Of a stretch of 64,000 nt of DNA, positions 33,227-41,698 are shown in pieces (the stretch's first letter is position 1; each line of letters begins with the position of its first letter). A program made the translations under genes and the position numbers. The stretch comes from an uncultured Oscillibacter sp. (lineage in GTDB: Bacteria; Bacillota; Clostridia; Oscillospirales; Oscillospiraceae). The notes under the pieces were generated by a model. The model searched no databases. It was not told the DNA's origin and was given only the letters and a program-made list of their open reading frames with translations. The stretch lies in contig CANAWG010000002.1 in NCBI GenBank assembly GCA_947365245.1, positions 62,001 to 126,000 on the forward strand. The letters run 5' to 3'.

Positions 33227-34870
33227 GGGAGGGAATGTCAAAGTGAACGTGCTGCCCTTTCCCGGTTCGCTGTCAAGCGCCACACGGGCGCCCAGATAGG
33301 CTGCGCCGTGCTTTACAATGGACAGGCCCAATCCGGTTCCGTTTCCGGCGCGGCTCTTGTCCGCCCGGTAGAACCGCTCGAATACGCGCTCCTGCAATTC
33401 CCGCGGAATACCAATGCCTGTGTCAGATACGGCGACCTGGCGTCCGCCCGGCGCGTCGGACAATGCGACCCGTACGCTGCCGCCGGAATGGTTATAGGCG
33501 ATGGCGTTATCGCAGAGATTGTAGAGTATTTCCTCCACAATTCGCGGAACGCCCAGGATAGAACCGCACATTCCCTCTAACTGGAGCGTGATCTGCCGCC
33601 TCTCCGCGGCAGGCGCCAGCTGCCGGAGCACCTCTTCTGCCATGGCGTGGAGGTCGACGGCTTCCCACTGGGCCGCAGCGCCCTCGTCCAACCTGGAGAG
33701 CTTGATGATGTCGTTCACCAGCCCGATAAGCCGCTGGGCCTCCCGATGGATATTGCCGGCGAAGTGGGGAATGTCCTGCGGCTTCACCAGCCCGTTTTCC
33801 AGAATTTCCGCTGTGCCCAGAATGGAGGTCAGCGGCGTTTTCAGTTCGTGGGACACATTGGCGGTAAACTCCCGGCGCAGCGTCTCACGCCGCTCTTTTT
33901 CGGTCACGTCCAGAACGATCAGGACCGCGCCGGAAACCCGGTCCTCCTGTTCCACGGGATTTGCCAGCACCCGGCAGCAATGCTCCGCGTGCTCCAGCTG
34001 CTCCTCCCGGCGGCGGCCTGCCAAGGCGTCCTCAATGCAGCGGCGGAAGCCCGGCTCCCGATTCAGCGCGAAAACGCTGTCATGCTCCGCGGGAGCCTGC
34101 GCGTCCAACAGGCGCAGGGCGGCCGCATTGTATGAGAGAACCCTCATCTCGTGGTCGATGATCAGCAGCCCCTCGCTCATGTTCTCCGTGATGGCCCGGA
34201 ATTCCTCCCGGCTGCGGCGCAGATCGTCCATACGGCGGCTGATCTCCCGGTTTTGACTGCGGATACGGCCCACCAACGGCGCCAGCTCTTCATAATCCAA
34301 TTCTTCCCCGGGGTCTGTCAGGTCAATGGCGTTGATGGGGGCGATCAGACGGACGGAGAGCCGTCTTGCCAGCCAAAGAGCCAGACAGAACGCCAGCACC
34401 ATGACCAGCGCCACCGGCTTTGAGGCCCGAAGCGCCAGCATCCAGACAGAGGATTGGGCGGCCGACACCCGAAGCACAGAGCCGTCGGAAAGGCGCAGGG
34501 CGTAATAGAGGGTCTTTTGCGACAAGGTGTTGGAGTATCGGGCGGCATAGCCTTTGCCCAGCGCCAGCGCGTCCAGAACCTCCCGGCGGTCGGCGTGATT
34601 TTCCATTTGCGCGGGATCTTCCCGGTTGTCCCAGAGAACAGCGCCGTCCGGCGCCAGCCATGTCACGCGGCAGTCGTTGGGAAAGCCGTCTTCCAGATAC
34701 CCGATGCCTTCGTGCTCGATGCCAAGAGCGATGTACGCGGTACGGCTGGTGAGCTCGTCCAGCGCCTGGGCTTGAAAATAACGGTGGAGCACGCCGACGA
34801 TCAACACCAGACTGACTGCGAGGACCGTCAGCGCCACGGCCAGGATGGATCGGAAAATTCGTTTCGTCAT
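33221..34870 (-). CDS. phoR: Phosphate regulon sensor histidine kinase
   Basis: A 549-residue sensor kinase. Transmembrane helix 1 (about 10-32) and helix 2 (about 155-172) enclose an extracytoplasmic sensor of about 120 residues; then HAMP-like linker, PAS domain (FRAITENMSEGLLIIDHEMRVLSYN), HisKA with the phosphorylated His in FTANVSHELKTPLTSI, and HATPase with N-box NLCDNAIAYN, DTGIGIP and GTGLGLSIVKHGA. Start at 34868-34870; the TTG four codons earlier is less likely. It lies 8 bases after phoB at the end of the pst-pho operon, so it is the PhoR partner. Its signal reaches it through PstSCAB and PhoU. Confidence 0.92.
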   Translation of the reverse strand: MTKRIFRSILAVALTVLAVSLVLIVGVLHRYFQAQALDELTSRTAYIALGIEHEGIGYLEDGFPNDCRVTWLAPDGAVLWDNREDPAQMENHADRREVLDALALGKGYAARYSNTLSQKTLYYALRLSDGSVLRVSAAQSSVWMLALRASKPVALVMVLAFCLALWLARRLSVRLIAPINAIDLTDPGEELDYEELAPLVGRIRSQNREISRRMDDLRRSREEFRAITENMSEGLLIIDHEMRVLSYNAAALRLLDAQAPAEHDSVFALNREPGFRRCIEDALAGRRREEQLEHAEHCCRVLANPVEQEDRVSGAVLIVLDVTEKERRETLRREFTANVSHELKTPLTSILGTAEILENGLVKPQDIPHFAGNIHREAQRLIGLVNDIIKLSRLDEGAAAQWEAVDLHAMAEEVLRQLAPAAERRQITLQLEGMCGSILGVPRIVEEILYNLCDNAIAYNHSGGSVRVALSDAPGGRQVAVSDTGIGIPRELQERVFERFYRADKSRAGNGTGLGLSIVKHGAAYLGARVALDSEPGKGSTFTLTFPPA

Positions 34871-34878
34871 GTACTGCC

Positions 34879-35547
34879 TCAACTCTTCCGGCTGATCTTA
34901 TAGCCATACCCGCGGACGGTTTCAATGCAGCTCCCCGCGTCTCCCAGCTTCTGCCGCAGGGTGCGGATATGTACATCCACGGTGCGGCTCTCGCCGGTAA
35001 ACGCATAGCCCCATACCGTATCAAGCAGCTGTTCCCGGGACAGGACCTGCCCTTGATTTTTTAGCAGCAGGCACAGCATCTCGAATTCCTTTTGGGTCAG
35101 CGCAACATCCCGTCCGCCCGCTGTGACGGTGTGCCGGGAGGGATCGACTGTCAGCGCGCCGCAGCGGTAGACATCGGCCTCCTGCTGCGCCCGGCGCAGC
35201 AGGGCCCGGACGCGGGAGAGCAGCTCCATCATGCCAAAGGGCTTGGAGATATAATCGTCTGCGCCGCTGTCCAGTCCCAAGACCTTGTCGAACTCCGTGC
35301 CCTTGGCTGTCAGCATGATAATGGGAAGCCCTGCCGTTCGGGCGGAGGAGCGCAGCTTCCTCAGCACGGAGATTCCGTCCTCCTCCGGCAGCATAATGTC
35401 CAGCAGCACCAGAGAGGGCGTCTGGTCCGCCATGGCGCTCCAGAACAAAGAGGGCAGCGGAAAGCCGTGCGCCTCCATGCCCTGGCTGTTCAGCGTGTAG
35501 ATGACCAGCTCCCGGATGCTGTCGTCGTCTTCCAGTAAATAGATCAT
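34879..35547 (-). CDS. phoB: Phosphate regulon response regulator (OmpR/PhoB family)
   Basis: A 222-residue two-domain regulator. Receiver: acidic pocket LLEDDDS, phospho-acceptor Asp in LVLLDIMLPEEDG, then LTAKGTEFDKVLGLDSGADDYISKPF with the conserved Thr and Lys. The C-terminal winged helix has ALTQKEFEMLCLLLKNQGQVLSREQLLDTVWGY and TVDVHIRTLRQKLGDAG...VRGYGYK. Start at 35545-35547. Its neighbours identify it as PhoB (PhoP in Bacillus naming); it should bind the direct repeats before pstS. Confidence 0.93.
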   Translation of the reverse strand: MIYLLEDDDSIRELVIYTLNSQGMEAHGFPLPSLFWSAMADQTPSLVLLDIMLPEEDGISVLRKLRSSARTAGLPIIMLTAKGTEFDKVLGLDSGADDYISKPFGMMELLSRVRALLRRAQQEADVYRCGALTVDPSRHTVTAGGRDVALTQKEFEMLCLLLKNQGQVLSREQLLDTVWGYAFTGESRTVDVHIRTLRQKLGDAGSCIETVRGYGYKISRKS

Positions 35548-35567
35548 AGCCGCCTCCCGTGGGCGCG

Positions 35568-36227
35568 TCAAATGAGCTGCTGTTCGTTGATGATCAGCTT
35601 GAACTGCAGCCCCAGCTTTTCTGCGGCCTTGCGGCACAAAAGCATACGCCCCATAAAAATTTCAAAGTAATCCATCACAGAGCCATATTTGGTGTCTACC
35701 GATAACTTCAGCTTAATCAGAGTGCGCTCCTCGTTGATTTTCAGCTGGGACCGTTTCACCGAGTAGTTGACCCGGTCGTGAATGTCAAAGGAGGCCGGGT
35801 CCCGATTCCGGACACGGCTGCGGCGAACATCGGACTTGTCCGCCAGAATCAGTGCGGCCGCCACGGCGCTGACAGGCTGGCCGGTACCCTCGTCGTGGTT
35901 GCCGATGGCGGTGACAATTGCGGCAATTTCCTCCGGGTCACAGTGCAGGTTGTCCAGGATGCGGAACGCCATCACCGCGCCGGATTGGGAGTGGTCAACC
36001 CGGTTTACCAGATTGCCGATGTCATGGAGAAATCCGGCAATGCGGGCAAGCTCGACGGTGCGCGCGGGATAGCCCAGCGTCTCCAGAATATAGGCGGCGT
36101 TTTCCGCCGCCGCGGTCACGTGGGCGAAGCTGTGCTCCGTGAAGCCCAGGGCCATCAGGGAGTTGTCCGCCTGCTGGATATAGGTGCGGATGGCGGCGTT
36201 GGTCTTCACATCTTCAAAAGTCAGCAT
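35568..36227 (-). CDS. HD-domain phosphohydrolase inside the pho operon
   Basis: A 219-residue protein with an HD metal-binding domain: HSFAHVTAAAENAAYILE (first His), GFLHDIGNLVNRVDHSQSGAVMA (the HD pair), IVTAIGNHDEGTG and ADKSDVRRSRV. The C-terminal 75 residues have a beta-rich stretch not seen in the core. HD proteins hydrolyse nucleotides or cyclic dinucleotides; the present one has no GYP motif and the substrate is unknown. It lies between phoU and phoB with small gaps, so it is co-expressed under phosphate control, an uncommon addition to this operon. Confidence 0.85.
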   Translation of the reverse strand: MLTFEDVKTNAAIRTYIQQADNSLMALGFTEHSFAHVTAAAENAAYILETLGYPARTVELARIAGFLHDIGNLVNRVDHSQSGAVMAFRILDNLHCDPEEIAAIVTAIGNHDEGTGQPVSAVAAALILADKSDVRRSRVRNRDPASFDIHDRVNYSVKRSQLKINEERTLIKLKLSVDTKYGSVMDYFEIFMGRMLLCRKAAEKLGLQFKLIINEQQLI

Positions 36228-36240
36228 TTGATATCCCCCG

Positions 36241-36888
36241 TTAGTTGTTGGACGGATGCGCCCCCGTTATAGAGTATTCCACCCATTCTGCCACATTGGT
36301 GGCGTGGTCACCGATACGCTCCAGATACTTGGCCACCATCAGCAGATCCAGGCCCTGCTGTCCCCAGGAGGCGTTTTCGGAAATCTGCGCGATCAATTCC
36401 TGCCTGACCGTATCAAACAGGGCGTCCACCCGGTCGTCCGCGGCGCAGACCGCCCGCGCCAATTCCAGGTCCTGCTTTACAAAGGAATCCACGCTGTCTG
36501 TTACCATGCCGATGACGGCCCGGGTCATGTCGGCGATGTGGGAAACACCCGTGTGGTCCGGCACCTGGATGCAGGAGGTCAACTCTGCAATATCCGCCGC
36601 CTGATCGCCGATGCGCTCCAGATCGGAGATCATTTTCAGGGCGGCGGAGATCTCCCGCAGATCCCGCGCCACGGGCTGCTGCTGCAGAAGAAGCTTCAAA
36701 CAGAGGTTCTCCACCTCCCGCTCCCGGCGATCCAGGTCCCGTTCCGCCTCCAGAGCGGTGGGAACAAGGGCCTTGTCGCCTTTCAGCAACGCCTCCGCCG
36801 CTGCGGAGATAGCGTCCTCGCAGGACGCCCCCATCTGAATCAATTCCAGATGGAGCCGCTGGAGCTGCTCTTCAAATTTGTTTCGCAT
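36241..36888 (-). CDS. phoU: Phosphate signalling protein PhoU
   Basis: A 215-residue all-helical protein with two PhoU repeats of about 90 residues: the first with LQRLHLELIQMGASCEDAISAAAEALLKGD and LRKEISAALKMISDLERIGDQAADIAEL, the second with MVTDSVDSFVKQDLELARAVCAADDRVDAL and MVAKYLERIGDHATNVAEWVEYSITG. The E-R-I-G-D-x-A metal motif occurs in both. It links PstSCAB to PhoR and keeps the regulon off when phosphate is sufficient. RBS GGAGGATGCGAGT. Confidence 0.96.
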   Translation of the reverse strand: MRNKFEEQLQRLHLELIQMGASCEDAISAAAEALLKGDKALVPTALEAERDLDRREREVENLCLKLLLQQQPVARDLREISAALKMISDLERIGDQAADIAELTSCIQVPDHTGVSHIADMTRAVIGMVTDSVDSFVKQDLELARAVCAADDRVDALFDTVRQELIAQISENASWGQQGLDLLMVAKYLERIGDHATNVAEWVEYSITGAHPSNN

Positions 36889-36901
36889 ACTCGCATCCTC
36901 C

Positions 36902-37657
36902 TTATCCGAACCGACCTGTGATATAACCTTCTGTGCGCTTGTCGGCGGGATTGGAGAACAGCTGCTCCGTCTTGCCGAATTCCACCAGCTCCCCCAACAG
37001 GAAAAAAGCGGTGTTGTCCGAAATACGGGCGGCCTGCTGCATATTGTGCGTCACCATAATGACAGTATACTTGCTTTTTAGCTCCGCCGCAAGGTCTTCG
37101 ATTTTAGATGTGGAAATCGGGTCAAGGGCGCTGGTGGACTCGTCCATCAGCAGCACCTCCGGCTCTACCGCCAGCGCCCGGGCGATGCACAGCCGCTGCT
37201 GTTGACCGCCGGAAAGGCCCAGCGCGCTCTTTTTCAAACGGTCTTTCACCTCGTCCCAGATGGCCGCAGAGCGCAGGGATTTTTCCACGATCTCGTCCAG
37301 CTCCACCTTGGAACGGACCCCATGGGTGCGAGGGCCGTAGGCCACATTGTCGTAAATGCTCATGGGGAACGGGTTTGCCTTCTGAAACACCATGCCGATC
37401 CGCTTGCGCAGTGAGGTGGGGTCCACCGCGCTGTCATAGATGTTCTGCCCCTTGAAATACACCTCTCCCGTGATTTTCACAATGGGGATCAAATCGTTCA
37501 TACGGTTCAGCGTCCGCAAAAAGGTGGACTTGCCGCAGCCGGACGGGCCGATGAAAGCGGTGATCTCATGCTCCGGGATCTCCAGGCAGATATCGTGCAG
37601 GGCGTGATTCTGCCCGTACCACAAGTTCAGATCCCTGGCCTGTAATATCGTTGACAT
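36902..37657 (-). CDS. pstB: Phosphate ABC transporter ATP-binding protein
   Basis: A 251-residue PstB: Walker [11 protein letters not shown]-loop [20 protein letters not shown], signature LSGGQ, Walker [14 protein letters not shown] and H-loop VTHNMQQA. The [10 protein letters not shown] and PFPMSIYDN strings are PstB-specific. It drives phosphate import through PstA and PstC. It lies 13 bases after pstA and 13 before phoU. Confidence 0.97.
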   Translation of the reverse strand: MSTILQARDLNLWYGQNHALHDICLEIPEHEITAFIGPSGCGKSTFLRTLNRMNDLIPIVKITGEVYFKGQNIYDSAVDPTSLRKRIGMVFQKANPFPMSIYDNVAYGPRTHGVRSKVELDEIVEKSLRSAAIWDEVKDRLKKSALGLSGGQQQRLCIARALAVEPEVLLMDESTSALDPISTSKIEDLAAELKSKYTVIMVTHNMQQAARISDNTAFFLLGELVEFGKTEQLFSNPADKRTEGYITGRFG

Positions 37658-37670
37658 CTCAATTCTCCTG

Positions 37671-38519
37671 TCATTTTTTCAGCTTCTTTCCGGCGTAATT
37701 GGCGGAAAGGTTGAGAAGGAACGTCAGCACCATCAAAATGGAGGCGATGGCGAAGGCCGCGCCGGTTTCGCCGCGCTCGTTGGCGTACACATACAATGCC
37801 ACTGTCAGCGTGGCAGAGGAGGATTGCAGGGCGGTGAAGAAGTCGTGGAGCACCAGGCCAAAGCCGGCGGTGAACAGCAGCGCCGCGCTTTCGCCCACAA
37901 TGCGTCCCACCGCCAGAATGCAGCCGGTGACAATGCCGTCCATGGCGTTTGGCAGCACCACGGTGCGAATCATGTGCCACTTTCCCACGCCCAGCCCCAG
38001 GGCGCCCTCCCGATAGGACTGGGGGACGGTTTTCAGACTCTCCTGCGTGGTGCGGACGATGGTGGGCAGGACCATAATGACCAGCGTCAGGCTGCCCGCC
38101 AGAACCCCCGGCGCCAGCCCCATCTTCTGGACAAAAAACAGCATCCCCACCAGACCGAAAATGATGGAGGGGATCCCCGTCAGGGTCTCCGAGGCAAACT
38201 CGATGAGCACGACGATTTTGCGATTGGCGGCGTACTCCGTCAGATAGACGGCCGCACCGATTCCCAGGGGCAGGACCAGAAGCATCGCCGCGAAAATGAT
38301 GTATAGGGTATTTAAAATGTTGGGGAGGATGCCGATGGTGTTTTTGATGTAGCTGGTCTGGGTGGTGAGCAGCTCCCACGTGATATGTCCCAGGCCGCGG
38401 TAGAAGATGTAGCCAATGAGGAACGCCAGCAGCGCACAGGTGCCCCCTGCGCACAGCCACAGCGCTGCGCGCAGTCCGCTGTCATACACACGGCGGCGGA
38501 GAGGCAATTTTTCCTTCAT
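37671..38519 (-). CDS. pstA: Phosphate ABC transporter permease PstA
   Basis: A 282-residue membrane protein with about six helices. The family segments [51 protein letters not shown] (EAA loop) and [32 protein letters not shown] are present. It pairs with PstC to form the phosphate channel. Four bases separate its start from the pstC stop. Confidence 0.96.
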   Translation of the reverse strand: MKEKLPLRRRVYDSGLRAALWLCAGGTCALLAFLIGYIFYRGLGHITWELLTTQTSYIKNTIGILPNILNTLYIIFAAMLLVLPLGIGAAVYLTEYAANRKIVVLIEFASETLTGIPSIIFGLVGMLFFVQKMGLAPGVLAGSLTLVIMVLPTIVRTTQESLKTVPQSYREGALGLGVGKWHMIRTVVLPNAMDGIVTGCILAVGRIVGESAALLFTAGFGLVLHDFFTALQSSSATLTVALYVYANERGETGAAFAIASILMVLTFLLNLSANYAGKKLKK

Positions 38520-38522
38520 ATC

Positions 38523-39470
38523 TCAGCCCTCCCCGTCGTGCTTCATGAACACATTCAAAAGCACATTGATGAGCATGATGAACAGGAACAGCACCAGTCC
38601 GATGGAGTACAGGGCGCTGCGCTGCAGGCTGCCCACGGAGGCATAGCTCATTTCCGAGGCGATGGCCGTGGTGAGAAAGCGCACCGAGGTGAACAGTCCC
38701 GGCATATTTTCCACATTGCCGGACACCATGATGATGGCCATGGCTTCGCCGATGGCACGGCCGACGCCCAGCACAACCGCTGTGGCCACGCCGCTGCGGG
38801 CGGCGGGCAAAGACACCCGAAAGTAGGTTTCGATTTCCGTGGCGCCCAGGGCCAGCGACGCCTCTTCATACTCCCTTGGCACGGCGCGGAGGGCTGTCTC
38901 CGACACGTTGATGATGGAGGGCAGGATCATGATGGCCAGCACAATGATGGCCGCCAGCAGACAGGCGCCTGAGGAAAGACCGAACAGCTCCCGGATTGCG
39001 GGCACCAGAACGATCATACCGACCAGGCCATAGACCACAGAGGGGATCCCGGCCAGCAGTTCCACGGCGGTATGAATCAGCCGGGCGGCTTTTGGCGGCG
39101 CCGCCTTGGACAGAAAGATGGCCGTCATCAGCCCGATGGGCACACCCAGCACAATGGCTCCCGCCGTGCCGTAGACGGAAGTCAGGATAAAGGGCAGAAT
39201 GCCGAAGGAGGGCTCTGCCGTGGTGGCAGTAGGCGCCCAGGTCTTCCCCAGCAGAAAGTCGGTCAGCCCAATCTCCAAAATGGCAGGCAGTCCGGAGACG
39301 ATCAGGTAGATGCTGATGAACAGCACGAAAGCGACCGCCACCGTTCCGCACAACAAAAACAGCAGGTGAAAAAAGGACTCCACGGCTTCCCGCTGACTGC
39401 GCGGCTGACCGCCGCGGAGCCTTCGCTGGATTGTCGGACGGTGGACAGGGATGGCGTTGTTTTGTTCCAT
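38523..39470 (-). CDS. pstC: Phosphate ABC transporter permease PstC
   Basis: A 315-residue permease with six helices. The segments AVELLAGIPSVVYGLVGM, LPSIINVSETALRAVPREYEEASLALGATEIET and VVLGVGRAIGEAMAIIMVSGNV are typical of PstC. The start at 39468-39470 follows GGAAGGAGC; the longer in-frame reading would run through the intergenic hairpin and is rejected. A soluble N-terminal stretch of about 35 residues precedes the first helix. Confidence 0.95.
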   Translation of the reverse strand: MEQNNAIPVHRPTIQRRLRGGQPRSQREAVESFFHLLFLLCGTVAVAFVLFISIYLIVSGLPAILEIGLTDFLLGKTWAPTATTAEPSFGILPFILTSVYGTAGAIVLGVPIGLMTAIFLSKAAPPKAARLIHTAVELLAGIPSVVYGLVGMIVLVPAIRELFGLSSGACLLAAIIVLAIMILPSIINVSETALRAVPREYEEASLALGATEIETYFRVSLPAARSGVATAVVLGVGRAIGEAMAIIMVSGNVENMPGLFTSVRFLTTAIASEMSYASVGSLQRSALYSIGLVLFLFIMLINVLLNVFMKHDGEG

Positions 39471-39494
39471 AAAATTGCTCCTTCCAGCTGCAGA

Positions 39495-39536
39495 GGGAAC
39501 CTCCACTCCGGGCGCGCCGGAGTGGAGGCGGTTCCA
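39495..39536 (-). other. Strong hairpin between pstS and pstC
   Basis: GGAACC-CCTCCACTCCGG pairs with CCGGAGTGGAGG-GGTTCC around GCGCG, without T-run. Such hairpins commonly protect the pstS end of the transcript so that binding protein is made in excess. Confidence 0.6.
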
Positions 39537-39540
39537 TTCA

Positions 39541-40374
39541 TCAGGCCACGGGTACCGCGCCGGCGGCACGGATCAGATCATTGGCGGCGGCGGAAGCTGC
39601 GAAATCAAAGAACGCCTGGGCCTGCGCACTGAGGGCGGCGCCGTCCTTGGTGACAAAGACGAAGGGGCGCTGAATGGCGTAAGTACCGTCCAGAACGGTT
39701 TCCTCAGAGCAAGCCACACCGTCTACTGTGACGGCCTTGACCGTGTCTTTCAAAGAGGCAAGAGACGCGTAGCCAATGGCGCTGGGATTGCCGGCAACCG
39801 CTTCAATGACCGCGCCGGTGGAGGTCAGCGTCTGATCCAGCTTGCAGGCGTCTTTCGTTTCGGTGATGGTCTCGAACCCGTCGCGGGTACCGGAGCCCGC
39901 CTCCCGGCCGACGCAGGAAATGGTTCCGGCGGAGCCGCCCAACTGGCTCCAGTCGGTGATCTCGCCGGTAAATATTTTGGCAATTTCCCCCATGGTCAGA
40001 TTTTCCACGCCGTTGGCGGGATTGACGATGACGGCGATGCCGTCCAACGCCACGGTGGTGCCCACCAGGCCGGCGGCCGTTTCCTCATCCTTCAGCGCGC
40101 GGGAGGAAAGGCCGATGTCGGCGCTGCCGTTGGCGGCGGCCTCGATGCCCGCGCCGGAGCCGGTGGCGTCATAAGTCACGGTAACGCCTTCGTTGTCGGT
40201 CATAAACTGCTCGCTCAGTACGCCGATGACTTTTTCCATGGAAGTGGAACCGTTGGTGGAAACGGCGCCGGATAACGATGCGGGCTGTTCGGCGCTCTCT
40301 TTCGTGCCGCCGCAGGCGGCCAGCAGACTCAGGGACATGGCGAGGGTCAGCAGAATGGGGATTGTTTTTTTCAT
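39541..40374 (-). CDS. pstS: Phosphate-binding lipoprotein PstS
   Basis: A 277-residue binding protein with lipoprotein signal MKKTIPILLTLAMSLSLLAAC (lipobox LAAC). Phosphate-binding motifs are visible: GAVSTNGSTSMEKVIGVL, TVTYDATGSGAGIEAAANGSADIGLSSRAL and CVGREAGSGTRDGFE, with the Ser/Thr/Arg/Asp contacts. It is the first gene of the pst-pho operon and follows a Pho-box-like repeat; RBS GGAGAATCAC. Confidence 0.97.
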   Translation of the reverse strand: MKKTIPILLTLAMSLSLLAACGGTKESAEQPASLSGAVSTNGSTSMEKVIGVLSEQFMTDNEGVTVTYDATGSGAGIEAAANGSADIGLSSRALKDEETAAGLVGTTVALDGIAVIVNPANGVENLTMGEIAKIFTGEITDWSQLGGSAGTISCVGREAGSGTRDGFETITETKDACKLDQTLTSTGAVIEAVAGNPSAIGYASLASLKDTVKAVTVDGVACSEETVLDGTYAIQRPFVFVTKDGAALSAQAQAFFDFAASAAANDLIRAAGAVPVA

Positions 40375-40421
40375 TTCAGTGATTCTCCTTTGATTGGTCT
40401 GTTGCTTTTGGCTGTGCTGTC

Positions 40422-40477
40422 AGTATAGAGAATCCACTGTAAAATCTGTCACCGCGCCTATGTTAAGTCTGCGTTAA
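40422..40477 (-). promoter_or_regulatory. pstS promoter with Pho-box-like direct repeat
   Basis: On the minus strand TTAACG (40477-40472) and TTAACA (40466-40461) repeat at an 11-base interval, as in Pho boxes of Firmicutes. Downstream lie a weak -35 GACAGA (40450-40445), 17-base spacer and TATACT (40427-40422); a poor -35 is expected for an activated promoter. Confidence 0.7.
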
Positions 40478-40737
40478 ATTGCCGCAGCAGCCGGTATGGG
40501 GGGCCCCGTACTTGGGCCGGGAATACCGGTTGCTTTCCGCGGCTCCCTCCGTGATGGCGGCGATTGAAAATAGGGGTGATATGAAGACCGCGCAGGGGGA
40601 TTTGGGACACGCCGCCGCCTTTACGCTGAGCATCTGCGCCCACACCACGCAGAAGATGTGCCAACAGACCGCCGGCCGCACGGAGCGGTTTATTCAATCG
40701 GTCTCCGGGACGAAGCGGCAATAGGGGGAAATGCATA
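40478..40737. other. Region without a convincing gene
   Basis: About 260 bases. A 47-codon frame starts at 40580 (MKTAQGDLGHAAAF) with a weak ribosome binding site, but nothing else supports it. I see no other element. Confidence 0.4.
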
Positions 40738-40775
40738 GAAAAAGTTCTGTAACCGTAACGGTTACAGAACTTTTT
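40738..40775. terminator. Bidirectional terminator downstream of tRNA-Ser
   Basis: AAAAAGTTCTGTAACCG and its exact reverse complement around TAA, with A and T runs at the ends: a 17-bp perfect stem. Confidence 0.9.
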
Positions 40776-40784
40776 GTGGCACAA

Positions 40785-40932
40785 GTGCCCACTTTCGATG
40801 CGCTTCGTATCCTCTGTCCCTTTCTCCGCCGCGAGTCCAGCGGAGCGAGTCGCGGTGGAAAGCGAAGAAATTCCCACCACAGTGCAGTTTTCGGCGAAGC
40901 CGGAAACGGAACGGCGGCGGGAATTTCTGAGC
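40785..40932 (-). repeat. tRNA-linked repeat, copy 1 (148 bp)
   Basis: Begins directly at the 3' CCA end of tRNA-Ser and is about 90% identical by eye to copy 2 at 41327-41473. On the minus strand it contains inverted repeats GAAATTCCC / GGGAATTTC, CCGGCTTCGCCG and CCGCGACTCGC / GCGAGTCGCGG-type arms, so its RNA should fold strongly. In copy 1 one stem pair becomes a G-U pair relative to copy 2, keeping the stem. Confidence 0.85.
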
Positions 40933-41024
40933 TGGCGGAGAAGGAGGGATTCGAACCCTCGAGACCCTTTAGGGGCCTACATGATTTCCAATCATGCGCC
41001 CTCGACCAACTAGGCGACTTCTCC
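40933..41024 (-). tRNA. tRNA-Ser (anticodon GGA)
   Basis: Minus strand. Acceptor GGAGAAG / CTTCTCC with discriminator G and encoded CCA; anticodon loop TTGGAAA within CATGA / TCATG stem; long variable arm (GGCCCCTAAAGGGTC region) typical of class II tRNA; T-arm GGGTTCGAATCCC. Length 92 with CCA. Confidence 0.97.
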
Positions 41025-41086
41025 ATAGCTGCTCCGGTACTTTTCCGCTCATGCACTTGTCCGCAGTCAAAAATGACAGCGTTATT

Positions 41087-41114
41087 ATTATAGCAGAGCT
41101 TTCCACAATGTCAA
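41087..41114 (-). promoter_or_regulatory. Promoter of tRNA-Ser
   Basis: Minus strand TTGACA (41114-41109), 16-base spacer, TATAAT (41092-41087), with a TG extension before the -10. Confidence 0.85.
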
Positions 41115-41326
41115 GACTTTATTTTCAAGATCATCGAAGTTTCACGAATGCCTCAATTTCTAAAGCATAAATAAAAGCGGGTTTAAAAGAGCGAAACTCC
41201 GCAAATTTGGTTGAGGATGCCCGTGATATGTGACAATGGCCTGTTTTAACATTGATTTTGATGCAGCTTTACCAGACAAAGACAAACAACGGCCGTTATG
41301 CGCAGGCTTTCTCTGCGATGCTGCGG

Positions 41327-41473
41327 GTGCCCGCTTTCGATGCTCTCCGCGCCTCCTGTCCCCCCTCCGCCGCGAGTCCAGCGAAGCGAGTCGCGGTGGA
41401 AAGCGAAGAAATTCCCGCCGGAGTGCGGCTTTCGGCGAAGCCGGAAACGGAGCGGCGGCGGGAATTTCTGAGC
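41327..41473 (-). repeat. tRNA-linked repeat, copy 2 (147 bp)
   Basis: Begins at the 3' CCA end of tRNA-Leu; same family, orientation and position relative to the tRNA as copy 1. The outer stem reads GAAATTCCCGCCG / CGGCGGGAATTTC here with perfect pairing. No coding capacity; the remaining 41025-41326 holds only the tRNA-Ser promoter and AT-rich sequence. Confidence 0.85.
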
Positions 41474-41558
41474 TGGTACGGGTAGTGGGACTCGAACCCA
41501 CAAGCCTTGCGGCACTGGAACCTAAATCCAGCATGTTTACCAATTTCATCATACCCGC
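41474..41558 (-). tRNA. tRNA-Leu (anticodon TAG)
   Basis: Minus strand. Acceptor GCGGGTA / TACCCGT with discriminator A and encoded CCA; anticodon loop TTTAGGT within CTGGA / TCCAG; long variable arm (TGCCGCAAGGCTT region); T-arm GTGGGTTCGAGTCCCAC. The first acceptor pair is G-T. Confidence 0.96.
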
Positions 41559-41629
41559 GGATATGGGCGGCGGGGTTGCGCGAAAGAAGCGTCTATGTTA
41601 TGATGACACCATCCATAGAGCATGCTCGC

Positions 41630-41658
41630 ATTATACCACGGCTCTTTTTCCAAGACAA
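41630..41658 (-). promoter_or_regulatory. Promoter of tRNA-Leu
   Basis: Minus strand TTGTCT (41658-41653), 17-base spacer, TATAAT (41635-41630). Confidence 0.75.
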
Positions 41659-41698
41659 CAAAAAATTCCCCACTTCCACAGAAAAGAGGAGTTCCGCC

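Noticed and set aside
40785-41473. Attachment sites (attL/attR) of an integrated element flanking the tRNA genes
   Set aside because: The repeat does not copy any tRNA 3' sequence, and only 300 bases lie between the copies without an integrase.
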